Origin: Haliotis asinina
Taxonomy: Eukaryota; Mollusca; Gastropoda; Lepetellida; Haliotidae
DNA length: 64,000 nt
NCBI RefSeq assembly: GCF_037392515.1
Contig: NC_090282.1
Location: forward strand, 57,994,843 to 58,058,842
Direction of reading: 5' to 3'
Shown here: positions 50,601-60,548 of the stretch, in pieces
How the letters are laid out: each line of letters begins with the position of its first letter
Numbering within the stretch: the first letter of the stretch is position 1
Translations under genes and position numbers: made by a program
The notes under the pieces: model-generated
Told to the model about the DNA's origin: nothing
The model's database searches: none
What the model saw: the letters and a program-made list of their open reading frames with translations, nothing else

Positions 50601-53600
50601 AATCAAACCACGTTCTCTTGTTGACATTGGTAAACATATGCGATTAATGGAAGTGCGACGGTTATTGAATCTATTATTTGACATGAGTTACAATTTGATA
50701 CTGAGTTAAAAACTCACCAAATTCTATCACTAGGTCTGAGAATGTCAAGCCATATGGTTGTTCCATTAAAATAGGAATTTATTAACTGACATCAAATTTT
50801 GCACCATTTTGAAATTCAGGCACTATATTTTTAAAACAATAACCCATTATACCTTAATGCCGTAAATGTACACTTTTCAGTACATAATATTATGATTATT
50901 CATGATAATTTGATTTTTAAGAGCATATCCATTGCAGTGCTGTGCTTATGAAATTGATGTAATTTTTGTGCGCATTTTGTCTTTATATTATATGCATAGG
51001 CCACCAATGTTATCCCAGTCACGTCATCAGTCAAGACTTCATTTTTATTTTACCATAAAAGACAAAAGGTTTTTGTCAAAGTGTAAAATCCTTAGCACAT
51101 TACATTTGCTTTATGTACACCTCTGAACTGGATATGGAATTACCTCAATGGGTTACCTGCTTTTAGATAATGCGAAAAAGAAACTATACTGGGACCGTGG
51201 CGGAATTCTACAAACAGTTGAAAGAGCAACCCCAGTTTCATCTGAACAGTGCCGTAAGTTGGAATGATTTAAGTACAATGGAGATCGGCTCTTTATGACT
51301 CTATGTCTTTAAAACCTGATGATGTACAGCTCATTATGGATCATTCCCATAAAATAGTGTTCTTTGGTCAAAATGGAAAACACATAAACAAATCCTTGAT
51401 GCAATTTAATAATACATTTTCTAATTTAACACGTACCCTAGTTTACGCTTTACAACAGCAAGCATCGCCATCTATTTGAGATGAGTTACCTTTGTTTTAC
51501 AAGCAACTGTAAGAAGTCGTGGCTCGAATCCTACAGATGTTCTCGAAAGGTACTTTGGAAAAAGTCGCCTTTTTTCTCTCTCAATTTATATGGATCCAGT
51601 TTTAGGAGTCAAAGGATTAAAATGGTAACACGTCGGTTTTTTTTAGGATGAACTCCTGAAGAAATACCAGTATATGATATATGACAGAATATACCCGCAA
51701 CTGTCGAAGGCCTTCAAGAATATACCAAACCTCAACGTCAGGTAAACAACTGTAACCGATGATCACTCTATAAGTGAGACTACCAGAATAAAATCGGGAG
51801 AGAATTGGTCTTCTTCAATCCAGTCCTATCATAAGATGGTGGTGGGGATTGGGTGGCCAGGCCGACTGTCTTGATTAAGGCCTGTCTTTGCATCCCAGTT
51901 AAGAGTTAGGATGCTCATGATATCTATCACTGGATTGTCTGTACAGAATATATACGCACCAATATTATACAGCTGAAATATCGTGACGTTAAATAGCACA
52001 TGAACCAACAAAACATGACCACACTGAAAGTGCGCTGAACCCTGTAGTGCAGTATTGTGTTGGGCAGATTCAGTTGAACGGATTGACACCAGCTATTATC
52101 TGTCAATATCCCCGGACATCATCCCATCATCCCAGTCTAAACCAGCGTTTAACTTGATAAATAGCGTACATATAATTAGAATATGACACGCCAAATCGGA
52201 GAACACTTATATATAATTATATATATCTTAGTTACCACTTAATTTATATAACTCACATCAGATTACTAAACACATTATTTACTAGTGATTTGTATGAATG
52301 GTGGAATTGGAAGAGGTGCTTTTTGGCACCTGTGGCAGTAGCAGAAGATAAGGTTATTATACAGTTATTTGAATCAAACATATTATTTATGAATCAAACT
52401 TATGAAAGAGTCTGCTGTTAAAAGAAATGTTCCTACAAGGGTACGAATGTGTCGGGTCACACGCGCGATTAATGAGGCGTTGTTTGTGTTGTATTGTTCC
52501 ACGAATCTCTCAACAGTACCTACAGTATTACTCTTCGTGTTGTGTCTGTCACCAGTGTGGAGGCTATGCCTAATGACGGACCAGGGGGAATGTACGTATC
52601 GGGAACAGCCGACGGATCACGGCAGGGGGTGTTCCAGGTCAATCTCAAAAGGCCAAACGAAACGTAAGTCCACAAAAAATACGTGATTGACATAGTCAAA
52701 GGTATGATTTTAAATGTGCTCTAACCATTTGTTTATGAATCACTGTCGAATTGTGATAAAGCTAGGTGACCGTACCCTGTCTCGAGCAGATATGTGTCAC
52801 AAACACATGTTTAGTCTAGTCAAGTGTTCAGCTGACCCAAACACAGGAACATATGTAACTGGTCGAAATAAGGAACTTCGTTGGTTATCGTTCTGGCCAG
52901 TAAGGTGTTCAGTTTGGAAATGTCTTGTACATGCCTACAGTAAAAAATTTGGAAACTTGACTATGATCGTCAGTGACGTAATTTTGGAGTAAGTAAAGGC
53001 AGGCAGTTGGGTTTTACGTCGCTTTTAGCAATATTCCAATATCACGGTGGGAGAATCCAAAATGAGGTTCACACATTGTACCCATGTGGAGAATCGAATC
53101 CGGGTCTTCGGCGTGACGAGCGAACGCTTTAACTACTATGCTACCCCACCACTCCTATGTAAAATAGGAACCAGAGTCAATGGATATCCCGTGTTGAGGT
53201 GATATATACACATGCACAAAAGTTATTATTTTCCTAGTGTCTTGATTTCACCACTGAAGATCAGAAATATAAACTATAAATGTTTATGACTGAATTTGCC
53301 TTCCATAGATCCTTGAACCTAAGATTGTCAACATATGAACAGGAAAACGTTCTGCGTGTGCAACTCCATTTCCCTACCATCTGAATCTTGAAAAGCAAAT
53401 TTCATACACTTGTGACTCAACACTCAAATTATCTTAAAATGATTTGCAGAAAAGGGCTTGTCACAACTTAGATGAACATAATTCTTTCTGCATCAGAGTC
53501 CGTCTGAAGGACAGCGAACTTTCAACGGTGTAAAAACCTTCCAGTAACATTTTATGAATGATAATGACGTCTGCTTAAGAGTGAGCAAGTACGTTTAGTT

Positions 53601-56600
53601 TTACACCACTTTTAACAATATTTCAGCAACATCACGCCGGGGATACCAGAAATGGGCTTCACACATTATACCCATGTGGGGAATCGAACCCAGGTCTTCG
53701 TCTTCACGAACGAACGGTTTAACCACAATGCTACCATACCACTCCTCTTGTTAAAAAGAGAATCGTATTCTCATTTTACGAGGTTTTGTTTCAGGAACAC
53801 GTTCAGCATGATGGCATTGACTCTTCATGAGACGGTACCTGGCCATCATTTACAGGTATGTAGTTGACATTAGGGGAACAGACACGTTCTCATACCGCGG
53901 GTACATGTACAACAAACTCCCTTCCATATGATCAGTGAATGCCTTCTGTTGTCCACTGTTTCAGTCGGTGTACGCCCTCACTGCCAGTCTGCCAGACTTC
54001 CAGAGGAATATTGAATATGAGAAATACTTTGCCGTTCCATACCACTTTCCGTTTTACACAGCATACACAGAGGTGAGTGGTTTCGTGCGGTCGACATCAA
54101 AGTACGAGCAAAAATTAGATAATTCACTTTGTTGGACAAGACCGAATAGTATATGCACTGGTATTAATCCAACAGTTACTGGTCTACAACGCTTACCCGT
54201 AGTGCTATCAATGACGTTAACGTTTGACTGGAACTCGGTGCCGTTTGCCCTTTATTCCTTTCAACTCGTATTGACAGTGAATAATGCAGTTGTAGCGGTA
54301 TCTATCTGATATTTGCAACACAAAGTGAAAAATGACAAAACCCATGTATTTGCAATTTCGTATAACCATCCATGGATAATACGTACGGCAGATGTTGACC
54401 TGTTCAAGTCAGGGTTTCCGTCTGAGAACAGCATGAAGATATTGTTTATTGTTTATCAGTCAGACACGGGATTGTCTTGTGAGTGGTGCTGTGAATTTGC
54501 ACTGTATGTGTTCTCTGCGTGACCACTGGACAAAAGTATATTCTGTTGTGTGTACATTTTCAGGGATGGGGTCTGTATGCCGAATCCTTAGGGGAATATC
54601 TGGGTATCTATAAAGACGACGATGAGCTGTGAGTACGAATATGGTCCTATATGACATGGATGTTCATAGACATGGTAAAATGTCAATTGTATCTTTTGCA
54701 ATTTGATAGGCATGCAACCATTGGTGACAATGCGAGAGCCTTGTAATTGCTTGACCAGGACGTAGAGGGAGTGGGTACACTTGCACTAGTCTCTGAAGTA
54801 ATGCTTAATAGTTTAAAAAATAATGTCTGAAAAAAATAATATCGCTCTTACAGACGGGCGTCTGCGAGCTTATGTGCACATGCCTCTTTAGAAGATTGAA
54901 TTACTGTACATACATTGTCTTCATAGGCGAAGCCAGAATGGGGTGCGGGTGCGGGTACGGGTGCGAGTTGTTCTGAAAGTTTACCAAAGCACCATTGGAA
55001 CTCTCGTGAAATCGGAGTGTGCACCCCTACTTTCTCAAGAGTACCCCCCCTTTCTCAAAAAGCTGTATCCACCCCAGGGCTTCAGGACAGTCTTTGACAA
55101 AGGCCAGGGGGCGTGCTAGCTCAGCCGCCTATGGTGCAGCAATTTCCCGGTGCTAGTTGCGTCCCTTGGATACAGCAGAATTCTAAATGAGTCATCCTAT
55201 ACCCGTGATCAAAGGTTCATCAGTGTGGTAAACATCCGTTACCTGCATGACTTCGGGTTTCTTCCCACATCAGACTGACCCGTCGTGCTCTGACTGAGGC
55301 ACTGGCGCTAAACGTCACTTCGCTTAAAGGGTGGTGGGGTAGCCCAGTGGTTGAAGCGTTCGCCCACATGGGAGCAATGTGTGAAGTCCATTTTCGTGCC
55401 CCCGCCGTGCTATTGCGGGAATATTGATAAAAGTGGCCTTAATCAATACTCGCTCATTTCGCTTAAGAATTTTGTGCTTGTGTTTTTGCTTCCATTTTTC
55501 AGGCTTGGTCGATATGGGGAAGAGATATTCCGTGCTTGCAGACTGGTAGTTGACACGGGAATACATTACTTTGGGTGAGTTCCTACAATGTCTTCAATGT
55601 ACCGGCAGACATGTAGTGTTATCGTAAAGTACCTGTGTGCATCACTGAACCACAGATGGACGGTCAACGACGGCACTCGTAGCCTCAAGCATATGGCATT
55701 GGAGAAATATATTACACAAGGCACATGTAGCTGTCCCCCCAAACTGAGAAATTACATTTGTGACCTCATTCCATAGTCTACTGACTCCATTACTTTTCAG
55801 GTACCAGTTTCAAATTTAAGACTTCATCTTGTCATTTTGACATTTAATTTTGATAAGAGAAATATTCCCAATACTTTGAATGTAATTTAAGTAGCGTGAT
55901 GTCCTCGTAACTCTCCATTCCTTTAAAATAGTATTCCACGGTCCTCCCCTCGTAACTCTCCATTCCTTTAAAATAGTATGCCACGGCCCTCCCCTCGTAA
56001 CTCTCCATTCCTTTAAAATAGTATGCCACGGCCCTCCCCTCGTAACTCTCCATTCCTTTAAAATAGTATGCCACGGCCCTCCCTTAGTTTTAAGGAATGG
56101 AGAGTTACTGGGTCATTAACCTCCACATAATCCCCTCTCTGTGGGCATAGATATGATGATTGGGTGTCCGTCACAGGAGAAGGATGAGGACATGTCTGTG
56201 ATAGGTCAACAAAAGACTCTGTCAATCAGAATTTCCCCAGGCACTACTACTGGTTTACTGGGAAGTAGAGAACAAGCTGTTACTGAAGGTTCTTGTTTCC
56301 CTGGATTGTGTATTTTCACCATCACATGATGTAGCACTATAGAACAAAACCAGCAGGAAAATAGAAGTAGGCACACACATTAAAACAGGACACTGACAAC
56401 ACGTCATGTGTAAAGTGACAAGTGCTGATATAGTGTTTGGTTCCAGCGCAAATATGCCTTTGTTTAATGCAAACATAACTAGTAGGTGATTGAGTTTCGA
56501 TTTTCGCCGCTTTTAGCAATACTCCAGCAATATCAAGGCGGGGACACCAGAAATGCGCTTCACCATTTGTACCTACGTGGGGAATCGGAGCCAGGTCAAT

Positions 56601-57875
56601 AGCGGATGCTTAAACCATACTCACTCACTCGGGTAACGCAACGATAACGTATTCACAGTGTCACAGAATACACGGCAAATTGAGATTGACCTTTAACTGG
56701 AGCTGTACCTGATAATTAGCAAGTCTCCATAAATAGGTCTTTGATGTCATCTTACACAACTGACCCCATGGGAATTAAGGGCAGACAGCTTCCGTGCGTT
56801 TAACTGATGGTCCGGTATGTCTGCTTGAACCCAAGGTCGGGTTTAGAATTGGTGTACAGTAGCACATGCTTGGAGTAAGAGGCGAGTCACGAGATGGGGT
56901 GGTCAGACTCGCTGACGTGGTTGACACATATCATCGTATTCCATGTGCGTAATTTGCTTATCCAGTGTCACTGGATCGTCTGGTTCTGACTCGATCACTT
57001 ACAGACCGCCGTCTTATGGCGTGTAAGTTCCTGAGAGCGGCGTTACACAACAAACACATGACTGTTTTCGGGAGATACATGTCCCAAAAAAGGCGGGAAG
57101 TTGGCAATGTTCCAGCTCCATGGGGGCGGAGCTGGTAGTTGATCCGGAGCTACGTTTGTCATCACTACAATTTCATGTTTCTATTACGACACAGATGGAC
57201 ACGTCTGCAGGCCATCACGTACATGACAGACCACACCCCGATGAGCCGGAATGAGATCGAGATTGAAATAGACCGTTACATCACGTGGCCAGGACAAGCA
57301 TGTGCCTATAAGATTGGGGAACTTAAAATAAAAGAACTCCGAAAGACTGCGATGGACAATCTTGGTTCGTCCCAGATATTACAGTTGCATTGTATTTTAT
57401 TTATTATGAAAAAGGGAGGCATGGCCTTCCCCAATTGAATAGCAACATGTAAAACTGCACTTTAGACATCTTGAATTCTCAACGTTGAAACAAGTTCATC
57501 TTTGGACATTCCGCGTTAGATCATATGACACCGTAGAAAGAAAGGTACACTCCTTGACCTAAAACGAAAATGTCAAATCCTGAGATTTCAGAAAGATGTA
57601 AGTTCTATATCTTTGCAGTCTATAAGTATGTGATGGACCCTTTAAAAACTAATAACAATGTTCTTTTTATCATTTCAGGTTCCAAATTCGATATAGGAGA
57701 CTTCCATAGCCAGATTCTGGAGAATGGTCCAGTGCCTCTAAATCTCCTAGAAAAGATCGTCAATAACTGGATAAACGAAGTTTCCGGAAACGCAGCGACA
57801 TCTAACGGTGGTGGTGCTACGGGACACAACCCTGCTGTTACCAACCTGCCACAACTTCCTAATATCGTGGGATAG
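41480..57875 (+). CDS. Gene C: DUF885-family predicted membrane-anchored or secreted metallopeptidase, 17 coding exons, 641 aa
   Basis: Coding exons: 41480-41591, 42511-42662, 46627-46757, 47469-47604, 48375-48443, 48824-48936, 49778-49859, 50230-50397, 51167-51253, 51647-51741, 52556-52663, 53795-53855, 53965-54072, 54564-54628, 55503-55574, 57195-57364, 57679-57875. Exon 1 is longer than in A and B, adding about 20 residues before a hydrophobic segment (about residues 12-31), so it may be a signal anchor. HETVPGHH lies at 429-436, GWGLYAE at 475-481, and [17 protein letters not shown] is intact. The exon 8 loop differs: LGLPKGIDLY replaces [10 protein letters not shown] of A and B, hinting at a different substrate. 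VDLTPEEVHEKGREEVVRI matches the family consensus well. The C-terminal tail is shorter and ends LPQLPNIVG. Donors of introns 7 (GTAGCC) and 16 (GTTCGT) are weak. Confidence 0.92.
41690..41752 (-). mobile_element. Dispersed repeat family 2, tail fragment
   Basis: GTTTTACGCCGCACTCAGCG, then ACGAGCCTGACCACATGATC. The middle is deleted. It lies in intron 1 of gene C. Confidence 0.6.
42663..42830. repeat. Partial tandem copies of the end of gene C exon 2
   Basis: GTGAGTGTTGCATTACTG occurs at 42663 and again at 42714. After the second copy, ACTGGCGTCCACACATACGA through GCATGGTGTCTTTGGAGAC repeats the last 70 bp of exon 2. The exon end and its donor have therefore been duplicated more than once inside intron 2, and part stays open in frame. 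Confidence 0.85.
42887..43216. repeat. Minisatellite, 51-bp unit, about 6.4 copies
   Basis: The unit is ATGATCTCAGGGCATGGCCT followed by ATCCTGTAATAAAGGAGGTG and GACATGGCTTG. Copies are almost identical. As 51 is divisible by three, it gives an open frame with repeated MISGHGLSCNKGGGHGL. It lies in intron 2 of gene C, just after the duplicated exon end. Confidence 0.95.
43468..43645. repeat. GACGAGAAAGCGATA-type minisatellite
   Basis: Units such as GAGACGAGAAAGCGATAACAC repeat with about 21-bp spacing, then collapse into GAGCGAGAAAGC. This is the reverse complement of the unit at 31046-31415 in gene B. It lies in intron 2 of gene C. Confidence 0.85.
45070..45245 (+). mobile_element. Dispersed repeat family 2, plus orientation
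   Basis: AACTTATGCTTGTTGTAAGA, GTCAGGCTCGCTGACACATG, CGATGCTCATGATGTTGATC and CCAGACTCGATTATTTACAG appear in order. It lies in intron 2 of gene C. Confidence 0.8.
45734..45791 (+). mobile_element. SINE family 1, degraded tail fragment
   Basis: GTTGGAGTTTTGCTAAGAGC, AACATAAAT and ATCTCACTCACTT resemble the 3' end of the SINE. Confidence 0.4.
46365..46565 (+). mobile_element. Dispersed repeat family 3
   Basis: TGGGTTTGAATCTCAC, ACCTGTGTTGCTTCGGGTTT, TCCTCCCACATTAAGCTGAC, GGTGTAACTGGAATACTATT and a terminal ACTCTCACTCGCTCACC are present. The GGTTTGAATC element looks like a B box, so it may be another tRNA-derived SINE. It lies in intron 2 of gene C, 60 bp before exon 3. Confidence 0.6.
47840..47965 (+). 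repeat. Dispersed repeat of unknown type (GAATGCAGCTTTTTAAGAAA)
   Basis: It contains GAATGCAGCTTTTTAAGAAA, GGGTGCACAGTATTGAG and AAAGGGTGCCCAC. A related segment lies reversed at about 54925-55090 (CTTTCTCAAAAAGCTGTATC). Confidence 0.5.
49978..50051. repeat. Short tandem repeat, about 23-bp unit, 3 copies
   Basis: ATCAACACCTACTGATGCCA followed by TTC repeats three times in intron 7 of gene C. Confidence 0.85.
51838..51960 (+). mobile_element. Dispersed repeat family 2, degraded
   Basis: GGGATTGGGTGGCCAGGCCG, GATGCTCATGATATCTATCA and CTGGATTGTCTGTACAGA keep the family order. It lies in intron 10 of gene C. Confidence 0.55.
53008..53155 (-). mobile_element. SINE family 1, minus orientation
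   Basis: GGGTTTTACGTCGCTTTTAG, AGAATCGAATCCGGGTCTTC, GGCGTGACGAGCGAACGC and CTACTATGCTACCCCACCAC appear in order. It lies in intron 11 of gene C. Confidence 0.92.
53581..53744 (-). mobile_element. SINE family 1, minus orientation
   Basis: GTTTAGTTTTACACCACTTT, GATACCAGAAATGGGCTTCA, GGAATCGAACCCAGGTCTTC and TTAACCACAATGCTACCATA appear in order. It is the second SINE in intron 11 of gene C and ends about 50 bp before the catalytic exon. Confidence 0.9.
54925..55090 (-). repeat. Dispersed repeat of unknown type, reversed relative of 47840-47965
   Basis: GTGCACCCCTACTTTCTCAA and CCCCTTTCTCAAAAAGCTGT mirror the words seen at 47840. It lies in intron 14 of gene C. Confidence 0.5.
55100..55325 (+). 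mobile_element. Dispersed repeat family 3
   Basis: GTGCTAGCTCAGCCGCCTAT, CCGTTACCTGCATGACTTCG, GGGTTTCTTCCCACATCAGA and GAGGCACTGGCGCTAAACGT keep the family 3 order. It lies in intron 14 of gene C directly before a SINE. Confidence 0.6.
55328..55460 (+). mobile_element. SINE family 1, plus orientation, internally deleted
   Basis: GGGTGGTGGGGTAGCCCAGT, GGTTGAAGCGTTCGCC, then directly ACATGGGAGCAATGTGTGAA. The B-box region is deleted. It ends 42 bp before exon 15 of gene C. Confidence 0.85.
55903..56085. repeat. Minisatellite, 45-bp unit, 4 copies
   Basis: The unit is CGTAACTCTCCATTCCTTTA followed by AAATAGTATGCCACGGCCCT and CCCCT. Right after it, AAGGAATGGAGAGTTAC repeats the unit in inverted form. 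It lies in intron 15 of gene C. Confidence 0.93.
56484..56615 (-). mobile_element. SINE family 1, minus orientation
   Basis: GATTTTCGCCGCTTTTAGCA, GGGGACACCAGAAATGCGCT and GGGGAATCGGAGCCAGGTC appear in order. The A-box end is reduced. Confidence 0.82.
56836..57045 (+). mobile_element. Dispersed repeat family 2, plus orientation
   Basis: CACATGCTTGGAGTAAGAGG, GGGGTGGTCAGACTCGCTGA, CGTGGTTGACACATATCATC, GACTCGATCACTTACAGACC and GAGAGCGGCGTTACACAAC appear in order. It lies in intron 15 of gene C. Confidence 0.82.
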
Positions 57876-57966
57876 GAAATACCGAAGTGTACTCATGCAA
57901 TGTATGCGTTACACGTACCCACTTTGTCTGTGCTGATTGTTGACATGCATTCATGTACATTTTTGA

Positions 57967-57972
57967 AATAAA
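57967..57972 (+). promoter_or_regulatory. Polyadenylation signal of gene C
   Basis: AATAAA lies 92 bp after the TAG of gene C at 57873-57875. Confidence 0.8.
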
Positions 57973-58726
57973 GATACCTACCTAAAGTAACCTACTTTGA
58001 ACAATTGTTTTGAGAGTGCATTCTGAGATCAGATTTTATCCCCTGTATTTCTTTTACTAAATCGAAGTAAAGTAAAATAAGGGGAACACATTCGTGGAAT
58101 CTTGGTTGACGACAGTTATGGGCATTTGGAATTAGTAGTGTTCATATTAAGTGTCAGGAACCTCTGAGTTGGAAGCGGAAAAGGCCCACCTGGCCAAGAT
58201 GCAATCTTTATCAAAGTGTTGACTAAGAGATGTGGGACATCACGTTGTCGCTGGTGTTGCGTGCGATTTCTCCTCATCTGCTTATCAGCTTCAACGACCT
58301 TGACCTGGTACAACTTTGTCTCTCATACACATCTAAACTGTTATAAAAAATATATATGCAAGAAAGCCCATGTAAGTCAGGATTTCCACAGTTTAGGAAA
58401 ATAAGAAAGGGCTCAGGCTTTCATTCACCATACTGTGTTTTTCTATTCTATTTTGATTTTTATTCTGTAAACCATCTTCATTTCAGAGACTAGTTGTTAG
58501 TCTGGGCGTCAGTGAACATGGATGTAATGGACTGTCTATTAGTATTATTACATTAAACTATTACACTAAACACAGAAACTAGTTCTCGGGAAGGAAACAT
58601 TGATATTGAAGGCGTACACAACACAAATATCGCCGTCGTCTGATCCTCCGCCATCTCCTCTATGAACACTTAGTTTGACTGGTTCTCACGAAACGTATTC
58701 CCTACTGGTTTCAGAGAAATCGGGTT

Positions 58727-58830
58727 AGTGAGAGAAACATCACGGCGAGGGACACCACCCTTCCACACGTTTGGAATCGAACCCGGCTCTTTGGCGTGAT
58801 GGGCGAAAACTTTAACCACTAATCTCCCAG
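58727..58830 (-). mobile_element. SINE family 1, head and middle fragment
   Basis: ACATCACGGCGAGGGACACC, GGAATCGAACCCGGCTCTTT and TTAACCACTAATCTCCCAG are present. The tail is missing. Confidence 0.75.
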
Positions 58831-58964
58831 AGATTATGGTGCAGCGTGTGGTTACCGGCAAGGTGGCAAGAGACTTAAACGGTTAAGGAAAAGATTCTCT
58901 TTATATATACCCCTCCTTCATCAGAGGTTGAAATATTTGCTTCTTGCACTGCCAGGCATTTATG

Positions 58965-59120
58965 ACACGCACACAAGCACGCACGAGCACACATACGTGC
59001 GCATGCACACACACACTGCACGCACACATGCATGCATGCACGCCCATACACATACGAATGCAGACACATACGCTTGCAAGCACACACACTGCACATACGC
59101 ATACACACGCATACGCACAC
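58965..59120. repeat. CA-rich low-complexity tract
   Basis: ACACACA, GCACGCACAC and CATGCATGCA words dominate. Open frames on both strands follow from the repeat. Confidence 0.9.
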
Positions 59121-60234
59121 AAAGAAAGGATTTTTTTTACCTGATGTATATACTCAATTTCCTAAGTGGTTTACACAAGCGTTTTCCATTGTTCTCTTTC
59201 AGGCTGAAACCAACAAGCAACAAAACACGATAGCATAAAATAGCAACATAAAATACTAACAGTAGAAAATTCCATGGAACCACGTGGCAGCATGAGTTAA
59301 AACGGTAGTGTTCGTGGCAATAACGTCAGTGATAATAACAATTATTTTAGTAATTAAGCTTTCCAAAGTTTCTAGATATTAAGGTTGAACGAATGGTGGT
59401 TTTGACGCAATCGTCAGAGGTGTTAGAGAGTTGGGCTTGTCACTTAAACAGTGTCAAGAAGCTTGTCGAAATTTCTATACTGTCTGTCTGATAGATCTTT
59501 AGATAGATCTGTCTTTAGATGCACATAAATCATCTACATATTTCTCACAGAAACAAAAGAAAAATGATCCCTATTTACTATGGTAAACAATAAATTGCAC
59601 ACGCACACACGCAGAGAGAGGGAGGGGAGAATGAGAGAAAGAGAGAGAGATGGGTTAAATTTGAAAAAAATAGATGTGCAGTGGCATTTCGACAAATCGA
59701 ATACGATGGTACACAATTTGTACATTTTACTGAAACAGTGCACAAACTATCCTGGTTAATATTGACATGCACAGGCACACAGACACGCAGACACATATGC
59801 ACACTCACGCGCACTACAAAGGGTTAAAGTTAGAGGAAAAAGAACACGCAGAGACATTTCGACAAAATTGGCTTTAACTCAGCTCTCATAAATGGCTAGT
59901 GAGGCAGTAAGTCTCTCATTAAAGCGCTCTGGATGCTGCAAGCCTCCATGATGTCTGTTTAATACAGCAATGTAGTTTAATAGGAGAGAGGCTTTGGAGG
60001 GAATACTTTAGAAGACAGTATCGCGATCTCACAAAGTCATGATAAGCGGATTAAAAACACGTAGGTGAGATATTTCGCATGAGAGATCTGCACATCCTAG
60101 GTTGGTAATAAATCCCTTTGTCAAGTGGTATTAGATTACAGTTGCGGGCTCTGGGGATAGACTTGAACTTACTTTCATTTAATTGCAAAGCCCGGAGTGA
60201 CACACAGCCGCCATTTCACGTCCCGGGGGTAACT

Positions 60235-60548
60235 GAGACCCCTTACACCTTAGGTAATGCATGGTATACACTGTACGTGGTTATTATATTTCAGACCATG
60301 AATAAATAATAAGGCGACTTATTATCCTTGATTGCAGTTAGGGGGAGTAGGAGAGTGAAGCCAACTGCATTCACCAGATCACTGCAGCCATGTCCACGTC
60401 CACATTCAAAGTTTCTGCCAAATGTCTATTTGCTTGCTTCATTTCCAGCGCGGTGCTTGTTGCTGTTGTCGTGATAGCCACACAGCTGGCTCCGTCAGCT
60501 GGTGAGTGTTCATTTCATATGTCATTCTGACAGCTCATGTACATTTCA
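60235..60548 (+). promoter_or_regulatory. Upstream region and exon 1 of gene D, duplicated from gene C
   Basis: It is near-identical to 41328-41638 across the presumed 5' UTR, exon 1 and the start of intron 1. It differs by a few substitutions and short indels (for example TTATTATATTTCAG against TTATATTTCAG). Confidence 0.6.

Larger units (their letters stand above)
57876..60389. other. Spacer between genes C and D
   Basis: No exon is seen. It holds a SINE fragment, a CA-rich tract at about 58965-59120, GA/CA-rich sequence at about 59598-59650 and 59765-59815, and otherwise AT-rich unique DNA. The last 155 bp are the duplicated upstream region shared with gene C. Confidence 0.6.

Noticed and set aside
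52402-52686. A separate small gene with open frame over gene C exon 11
   Set aside because: It is a shifted frame across the real exon 52556-52663, which fits the exon series in length and phase.
55588-55776. Extension of gene C exon 15 into downstream open frame
   Set aside because: The donor at 55575 matches the 72-bp exon of genes A and B; the downstream frame has no family similarity.
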